From: JAZKDW01 sp040387375 | Lineage (GTDB): Bacteria; Pseudomonadota; Gammaproteobacteria; Burkholderiales; Burkholderiaceae_D | Length of the DNA stretch: 26,309 bases | Direction of reading: 5' to 3' | Assembly: GCA_040387375.1 (NCBI GenBank) | Contig: JAZKDW010000061.1 | Span: 1 to 26,309 of the forward strand | Shown here: one piece after another, positions 21,317 to 26,309 of the stretch | How positions within the stretch are numbered: position 1 is the first letter of the stretch | How the letters are laid out: each line of letters begins with the position of its first letter | Translations under genes and position numbers: made by a program | The notes under the pieces: generated by a model | Told to the model about the DNA's origin: nothing | The model's database searches: none | What the model saw: only the letters and a program-made list of their open reading frames with translations

Positions 21317-22945
21317 ATGACCATTTCCAAAACTGATCACACCCGCGTTCTGATCATAGGCGCCGGACCGACCGGTCTTGCGCTCGCGATCGAACTTGGA
21401 CATCGCTCCATACCGTGCATCGTGATCGAGAAAAATGCCCGGGTCGGCTACGCGCCGCGCGCGAAGACGACGAACGTACGGACCCGCGAACACATGCGGC
21501 GCTGGGGCATCGCTGGCGACTTGCGGGCTGCCTCGCCGCTCGGCGTCGACTATCCGTCCAACGTTCTCTTCGTTACCCGGCTTGCCGGCTACGAACTCGC
21601 GCGATTCGAAAATGCGATGTATTGCGCGCCGGGCAAAAATCCGATGTACTCTGAACACGCACAATGGATACCCCAATATACCGTCGAGGAAATCATGCGC
21701 GCGCATGCGCAATCCCTGCCCGGCGTTGACATCCGGTTCAACTGCGAGCTGGTGTCCTTCGATCAGGATGAGCGTCACGTCACGTCTCGGATAAGGGATC
21801 TCGACGGTCAGACGCAGTTCGAGGTGCAAAGCGATTTCCTGGTGGGGGCCGATGGCGCGCGCAGTGTAGTGCGTGGTGGCATAGGCGCAAAGATGGCGGG
21901 TACTTATGGCCTTTCACGCAATTACAATGTGGTGTTTCATGCGCCCGGGCTTGCGCAGGCGCATGCGCATGGTCCGGCCATCATGTACTGGCAGGTCAAC
22001 TCGGAGGTGCCCAGCCTGATCGGTCCCATGGACCGCGGCGACAAGTGGTTTTTCATGCCGACAGGTGTGCCTGAAGGGTTCAAGTTCGAACCTTCCCAGG
22101 CGCCCGATCTGATTCGAAAGGCTACCGGCATTGACCTGCCCTATGAAGTTCTGAGTGCCGATGAATGGACCGCTAGCCGTCTGCTTGCCGATCGCTACCG
22201 CAGCCGCCGCGTTTTTCTTGCGGGCGACGCATGCCACCTGCATCCGCCATTCGGCGGTTATGGCATGAATATGGGTGTCGCTGACGGTGTGGATCTGGGC
22301 TGGAAAATGGCGGCCGTCCTCCAGGGTTGGGGCGGCGCGCGTTTGCTGGACAGTTACGAAGCCGAGCGCAAGCCGGTGCACGAATACGTGCTGGAAGAAG
22401 CGGTTGCCAATCATTCAACGCTCGGCAACCAGCTCTGGCGCGAAGGCATGGAAGAAGCGTCCGGGCATGGCGCAGAACTGCGTAGAGAGATCGGATCGCG
22501 TATCGAGTCGGCCAAGATCCGGGAGTTCAACACGCTGGGGGTTGTGCTCGGCTACCGGTATGAAGATTCGCCCGTCATCACCAGTGATGGCACTGATGTG
22601 CCGGCCAGGGACTTCCTCAACTATGTGCCATCGGCGCGGCCCGGCAGCCTTGCGCCACACGCCTGGCTGCACGACGGCAGTTCGCTGTACGACCATTTCG
22701 GGCAGGGGTTCACTTTGCTCGTTACGGATGGATCGGATTCGGCTGCAGCCGATCATCTTGTTGAAGCGGCGAGGCTGGTCAATGTGCCTCTCAAGTTGTT
22801 GCGGCCGACCGGGACCGCGCTTGCCGATCTTTACCGGGCGCGCTATGCGCTGATCCGGCCGGACCAGCACGTTGCCTGGCGTGGCGATGCCCTGCCTGCG
22901 GATGTGACTCGCTTATTGTTGCAAGTCACGGGGCAGGAATGTTAA
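21317..22945 (+). CDS. FAD-dependent aromatic-type monooxygenase
   Basis: The product is a 542-residue flavoprotein hydroxylase of the PheA/TfdB/MhpA group. These enzymes use NAD(P)H and O2 to hydroxylate phenolic or aromatic substrates. Signatures are the dinucleotide fold GAGPTG (15-20), the middle GADGARS (177-183) and the FAD ribityl-binding GDACHLHPPFGGYGMNMGV (303-321), followed by a thioredoxin-like C-terminal domain. The length fits the group (about 500-600). The start ATG has AAGG upstream. The stop codon (22943-22945) lies in TAAGTACCCG, the first ten bases of the inverted-repeat element seen at 8331 and 26240. The order tctC, monooxygenase, then LysR and SDR suggests a small catabolic cluster. 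The substrate is unknown. Confidence 0.92.
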   Translation: MTISKTDHTRVLIIGAGPTGLALAIELGHRSIPCIVIEKNARVGYAPRAKTTNVRTREHMRRWGIAGDLRAASPLGVDYPSNVLFVTRLAGYELARFENAMYCAPGKNPMYSEHAQWIPQYTVEEIMRAHAQSLPGVDIRFNCELVSFDQDERHVTSRIRDLDGQTQFEVQSDFLVGADGARSVVRGGIGAKMAGTYGLSRNYNVVFHAPGLAQAHAHGPAIMYWQVNSEVPSLIGPMDRGDKWFFMPTGVPEGFKFEPSQAPDLIRKATGIDLPYEVLSADEWTASRLLADRYRSRRVFLAGDACHLHPPFGGYGMNMGVADGVDLGWKMAAVLQGWGGARLLDSYEAERKPVHEYVLEEAVANHSTLGNQLWREGMEEASGHGAELRREIGSRIESAKIREFNTLGVVLGYRYEDSPVITSDGTDVPARDFLNYVPSARPGSLAPHAWLHDGSSLYDHFGQGFTLLVTDGSDSAAADHLVEAARLVNVPLKLLRPTGTALADLYRARYALIRPDQHVAWRGDALPADVTRLLLQVTGQEC

Positions 22946-22952
22946 GTACCCG
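22943..22952 (+). repeat. Ten-base match to the 97-bp element end
   Basis: TAAGTACCCG, the outermost ten bases of the element at 8331 and 26240, occurs at the monooxygenase stop codon. The next bases do not match, so this is a decayed end or a chance match. Confidence 0.3.
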
Positions 22953-23068
22953 CCCGCCGTGCCCGTGTCTGCTGCAATAGATGGAGAAATTGCGTTATCG
23001 ATACCGGACCGGCATCACTGAGCCCGGAGAGGGGGCTGGCAGTTGAGGGAAAAGTCCTTGCACGCGCT

Positions 23069-23974
23069 TCAGCCGAGCACGGTTTCCATATGCATGCTGG
23101 CGCGCCGCATCATGTCGCAGAAATATTCCGCAGCCGGCGTGAGCGGCAAGCCGGTGCGCTTGACGATACATATCGGAGGGGCATTAATGGGCTCGGCTAC
23201 ATGGATCCGCTGCAGTGAGTCGCGAAACAATTGCGCCTGACACCACTGGATCGGCAACATCATCAGAAGGTCCGAGTAGGCCACGGTAAAGAAAAACGTG
23301 AGTGCGGAATGGGCCTGGACCGCAATCTTTGGCGGCGGCAAACCATAGCGCTGGAACAGCGGCGAGAGTTCGTCTTCGGCCTTGTGCGTAACCGAACTTG
23401 TGGCCCATTCCGCCCCGGCCAGCTCACGCAAGGACTGTGCGCCGGCCAACGGATGGCCTTTTCGGCCTAGCACAATCCTCTGGTTTTCAAACAGCGTCTC
23501 CGCGGACAATTCGCTGGAAGTTCCTCCATAGGCGGGGCCGATATAGAGATCGATCGTGCCATCCTTCAATTCGCTTTCGACGCGCGGCAAGACCGCATCC
23601 AGGATCTCCAGCGTGACATCAGGGAATTTTTTCCGAAACGCTCCCAGTGCATTGGGCAGCAACGCCATATGGGCCACGCTGGACAGGCATATGCGGATCC
23701 GCCCGTGCGTCTCTCCACGCATTTGATCGAGTTCGTCCTGGGCACGGTTGAGTTCGCTGCGCACAGCCTTCGCCCGCCGCAAGAATACCTCGCCCATCGG
23801 AGTAAGGACGACACCCTTGGCGCGCCGCTCGAATAACACCACACCCAGCTCTTTTTCCAACTCCTGAATGCTGCGTGTCATGGCTGGCTGAGCGAGGCCC
23901 AATTGCCGGGCTGCGGCCCGCACACTGAGGCGTTCGGCCACCGCGAGGAAATCGCGTAGAGAGTTGAATTTCAT
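23069..23974 (-). CDS. LysR-type regulator
   Basis: The product is a 301-residue LysR-family regulator with the helix-turn-helix at residues 16-38 (SVRAAARQLGLAQPAMTRSI) and ELEKELGVVLFER behind it. The effector domain starts at about residue 90 (GRIRICLSSVAHMALLPNAL). The start is taken at ATG 23974, before MKFNSLRDFLAV; an in-frame extension to 24082 shows no family pattern and has no better ribosome site. It is convergent with the monooxygenase (123-base gap) and divergent from the short-chain dehydrogenase (289-base gap), so it may control both sides. Two 12-base direct repeats at 23999 and 24016 lie just upstream of its start. Confidence 0.92.
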   Translation of the reverse strand: MKFNSLRDFLAVAERLSVRAAARQLGLAQPAMTRSIQELEKELGVVLFERRAKGVVLTPMGEVFLRRAKAVRSELNRAQDELDQMRGETHGRIRICLSSVAHMALLPNALGAFRKKFPDVTLEILDAVLPRVESELKDGTIDLYIGPAYGGTSSELSAETLFENQRIVLGRKGHPLAGAQSLRELAGAEWATSSVTHKAEDELSPLFQRYGLPPPKIAVQAHSALTFFFTVAYSDLLMMLPIQWCQAQLFRDSLQRIHVAEPINAPPICIVKRTGLPLTPAAEYFCDMMRRASMHMETVLG

Positions 23975-23998
23975 AGTGTATGGAGCGCAGGCGCGCGA

Positions 23999-24027
23999 TT
24001 GCGATAGGGTCCCGGTTGCGGTAGGGT
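23999..24027. repeat. Tandem 12-base repeats before LysR gene
   Basis: TTGCGATAGGGT (23999-24010) and TTGCGGTAGGGT (24016-24027) differ at one base and are 17 bases apart. They lie 25 bases before the LysR start, where an autoregulatory site would be expected. A chance repeat cannot be ruled out. Confidence 0.4.
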
Positions 24028-24263
24028 GGTTTTTAATCCGCCAATGGCTGGAGAGCCAGGGGCCCCTGACAGTAACCTGCACGCTGGTGCCCAGTCAAGG
24101 CCAGAATCGGCCGCAAGAGGCCGCCGCAGCGCGCTCGTGCCAATCCCGGGCAGCGCGCAAGTTGAAGGCCAATGCGGTAACCTCAGTCATGCCATAATTC
24201 GACGTCGCCCTTTGCCCGGTATGGGGTTGATGCCATTCATGGATTCATCTTGGGGAGACAGTT

Positions 24264-25028
24264 GTGGACTTCAGTAATAAAGTCGTATTGATCACGGGTG
24301 GCGCCGGTGAAATCGGTCATGCCGCCGCACGCGCATTCGCGCGCTGCAACGCCACCATCGTTGTGGTGGACCGCGACAGCCGGGGCGAAGCGGTCGCCGC
24401 CGAAATTTGCGCCGCGGGAGGCGAGGCGCGTTTTATCGCTGCCGATGTGACGCGCTCTCAAGACGTGGAGCGATACGTGAACATGACGCTCGATACCTAC
24501 GGCGTGATCGACTGCTTTCTGAACAACGCCGGCATCGAGGGCCGCGTGGCGCCGATCGCCGAATATGATGAAGCCGATTTCGACGCGGTGATGGCGGTAA
24601 ATGTGAAGGGTGTCTTCCTGGGTTTGCGCTACGTGCTGCCGGTCATGATCAGGCAGCGTTCCGGCGCCATCGTCAACACGTCATCGACCGCGGGCCTGAA
24701 GGGTGCGAGCGGACTGGCTCCCTACATTGCATCGAAACATGCGGTGCTGGGCCTGACGCGCAGCGCGGCACTGGAAGTGTCGCCGCATGGCGTGCGGGTC
24801 AATGCGATTTGTCCCGGTCCTGTCGATACACGCATGATCCAGTCCATCGAGACACAGCTGAACATTGACGACCCCCTCGGCGCACGGCAACGCGGCGAGG
24901 CGGCGATCCCGACGCGCCGATATTCGACGCCTGACGAAGTGGCGAACGTGATGCTGTTCCTTTGTTCGGATCTGGCGACCAATATGGCTGGTTCGCATGT
25001 GGTGATTGATGGCGGACGCACTGCTTGA
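24264..25028 (+). CDS. Short-chain dehydrogenase/reductase
   Basis: The product is a 254-residue classical SDR (NAD(P)-dependent alcohol/carbonyl oxidoreductase). The coenzyme motif is TGGAGEIG (11-18), and Asp36 after the second strand (VVVDRD) favours NAD over NADP. NNAG is at 87-90, the catalytic Ser in VNTSST (about 140), and YIASK gives Tyr154 and Lys158. The C-terminal VIDGGRTA is usual. The start is GTG at 24264, with GGGGAG 6 bases upstream. It is divergent from the LysR gene and separate from the monooxygenase, so it may act on a product of the same pathway. The substrate cannot be assigned from sequence. Confidence 0.92.
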   Translation: MDFSNKVVLITGGAGEIGHAAARAFARCNATIVVVDRDSRGEAVAAEICAAGGEARFIAADVTRSQDVERYVNMTLDTYGVIDCFLNNAGIEGRVAPIAEYDEADFDAVMAVNVKGVFLGLRYVLPVMIRQRSGAIVNTSSTAGLKGASGLAPYIASKHAVLGLTRSAALEVSPHGVRVNAICPGPVDTRMIQSIETQLNIDDPLGARQRGEAAIPTRRYSTPDEVANVMLFLCSDLATNMAGSHVVIDGGRTA

Positions 25029-25309
25029 GATCTGGTTGCTGTCCCGACATGCCATGTGCGGGCCCCCTTGTGTTGCCTCTTCGGAATCCGCCATTTCATG
25101 GCACCGTCGATGTGGAAAAAATGAATGATGAGCCTTGAGTCATTCCTGTAAAAAAAATATAAAATTTCATCGGCTGGAATTATTTTTTTGGCGGGACGTG
25201 TGCCAGCAGACAGACGCCGTCCCTTTTCATTTTTATACTATCAACATTTCCAGTGCGATTGCACGTACCCTGGCGCTCCCTGCCCACTTTTCTTCAAGCC
25301 CACACATTG

Positions 25310-26242
25310 ATGCCCGAACTCGCGCCTGACGCGCCCTTTTTCTTCATCCTGAATTCCGCTGCCGGCCATCAGCAACCCGGTGACGCCAGCGCCATCATCA
25401 GCAGGGTGATGCGGGAGGCTGGCCGCGAACATTACCTGACCGTGGTTGAGCATGCGTCCGGGCTGGCCGCCGTTGCCCGCGACACTGTGGCGAGGGCAAA
25501 ACGCGCGGGTGGGGCAGTGGTGGTCGCCGGCGGCGACGGCACCATCAATACCGTGGCCCAGGCGGTGCTGGCGAGCGCTTGCCCGTTCGGTGTGCTGCCC
25601 CAGGGCACGTTCAATTATTTCGGCCGCACCCATGGCGTACCGGAAGATACCGAGGACGCGGTCCGGATGCTGCTGAGCGCCACGCCGCACCCGGTGCAGG
25701 TCGGCCTGGTCAATGACCGGCTGTTCCTGGTCAACGCCAGTCTGGGCCTTTATCCGAAACTGCTGGAAGACCGGGAAGCCTGGAAAAAGCAGTACGGCCG
25801 CAGCCGGCTGGTCGCATTCAGCGCGGCGCTGTTCAGCATACTCCGCGCGCGGCGCCAGCTGCATATCCGCCTGGCGCAGGATGGCCGGGTGGCGGAGTGG
25901 CGCACGCCGACTCTTTTTGTCGGCAACAACAAGCTGCAACTGCAGCAGATCGGCATGGAAGAAGCCGATAAGCTGGATGCGGGCTGCCTGGTGGCGATCG
26001 CGCCGCATGCGGTCGGCAACCTGTCGCTGCTGTGGCTGGCTTTGCGCGGCGCCTTGGGCAAGCTGGGCGACGCCAGCGAGGTGCGCCACTTCAGCCTGCA
26101 TGAACTGGATGTAAGGCAGTTCGGACGGCGGCCGCGCGGTGTGAAAGTGGCGGTCGACGGAGAAGTATTGCGGCTGCAGGAACCGCTGCGATTCCGGGTC
26201 TCGCCGCAGCCGCTGTACCTCCTCAAGCCCGGGCTTGCCTAA
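25310..26242 (+). CDS. Diacylglycerol kinase-type lipid kinase
   Basis: The product is a 310-residue DAGK catalytic-family protein (YegS/DagK/BmrU group, COG1597). These enzymes phosphorylate lipids such as diacylglycerol or phosphatidylglycerol using ATP. The signature GGDGTINTVAQAVL (GGDGT at 74-78) and the second motif GVLPQGTFNYFGRTHGVP (94-111) are clear, and FFILNSAAGH opens the fold. I chose the ATG at 25310 because it starts 10 residues before the first strand; a GTG at 25253 would add residues that do not fit. The ribosome site is weak. The last codons and the stop (TAA, 26240-26242) run into a repeat element, so the original end may have been altered. The AT-rich 224-base gap upstream may hold its promoter. 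Confidence 0.88.
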   Translation: MPELAPDAPFFFILNSAAGHQQPGDASAIISRVMREAGREHYLTVVEHASGLAAVARDTVARAKRAGGAVVVAGGDGTINTVAQAVLASACPFGVLPQGTFNYFGRTHGVPEDTEDAVRMLLSATPHPVQVGLVNDRLFLVNASLGLYPKLLEDREAWKKQYGRSRLVAFSAALFSILRARRQLHIRLAQDGRVAEWRTPTLFVGNNKLQLQQIGMEEADKLDAGCLVAIAPHAVGNLSLLWLALRGALGKLGDASEVRHFSLHELDVRQFGRRPRGVKVAVDGEVLRLQEPLRFRVSPQPLYLLKPGLA

Positions 26243-26288
26243 GTACCCGGCCGGAATAAATTGTGAGTGTCTGCGGCCCTCGGCGGGC
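26240..26288 (+). repeat. Second copy of the inverted-repeat element, partial
   Basis: The sequence from the lipid-kinase stop onwards matches the reverse complement of 8379-8427 at 44 of 49 positions, then diverges. The left end is present; a right end, if any, would lie beyond the window. The first three bases serve as the stop codon of the upstream gene. Confidence 0.8.
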
Positions 26289-26309
26289 CCCCCTGATCGG
26301 TGCGCTGCG

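Noticed and set aside
25241..26101. 286-codon frame antisense to the lipid kinase.
   Set aside because: It is glutamine- and alanine-rich without any recognisable domain, opposite a clear DAGK catalytic gene.

Overview
The window looks like a chromosomal accessory stretch from a betaproteobacterium of the order Burkholderiales, possibly Oxalobacteraceae (the family is a guess). The reasons are a monomeric NADP isocitrate dehydrogenase, two orphan Bug/TctC-type solute-binding proteins beside LysR regulators, the DUF2868/DUF3482 pair, and GC-rich codon use with AT-rich islands around toxin-antitoxin promoters.

Layout. Bases 1-2240 hold a one-direction row of small secreted proteins of unknown function (82-540, 561-1247, 1748-2236) and one damaged member (1238-1738). 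Then come a remnant of a GlxA-type AraC regulator and a Fic/VbhA-like toxin-antitoxin pair on the minus strand (2649-3819). Housekeeping genes follow: icd (4243-6477) with a terminator, then a pnuC-nadR-like pair for nicotinamide riboside salvage (6681-8278). A 97-bp inverted-repeat element (8331-8427) precedes a hipBA module (8589-10218) that has four regularly phased operator-like sites. Next are a diverged DUF2237 paralogue overlapping tail to tail with a small secreted COG4315-type protein (10345-11080).

The second half opens with a LysR regulator divergent from a tctC-alpha/beta hydrolase operon (11398-14355). It continues with a frameshifted ISAzo13-like transposase remnant (14417-about 14910) and a low-molecular-weight tyrosine phosphatase translationally coupled to an intact DUF2237 gene (15025-15899). 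Divergent from these is a coupled DUF2868 membrane protein-DUF3482 GTPase pair (16166-19077). A Phd/VapC pair under a 31-bp perfect palindrome (19287-20014) follows. The last block is catabolic: tctC, an FAD aromatic-type monooxygenase, a LysR regulator and a short-chain dehydrogenase (20231-25028). A YegS/DagK lipid kinase ends the window, and its stop codon lies inside a second copy of the inverted-repeat element.

How the genes work together. PnuC imports nicotinamide riboside and the NadR-like enzyme would phosphorylate and adenylylate it to NAD. The two tctC genes lack TctA/TctB membrane partners and each sits with a hydrolase or oxidoreductase, so they probably bind organic acids or aromatics for those pathways. 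Three toxin-antitoxin modules, an IS remnant, a regulator remnant and two kinds of dispersed repeat show repeated insertion. I see no rRNA, tRNA, CRISPR array or complete IS. The points most worth a second look are the hipBA operator array, the 97-bp element, the two DUF2237 genes and the DUF2868/DUF3482 pair.
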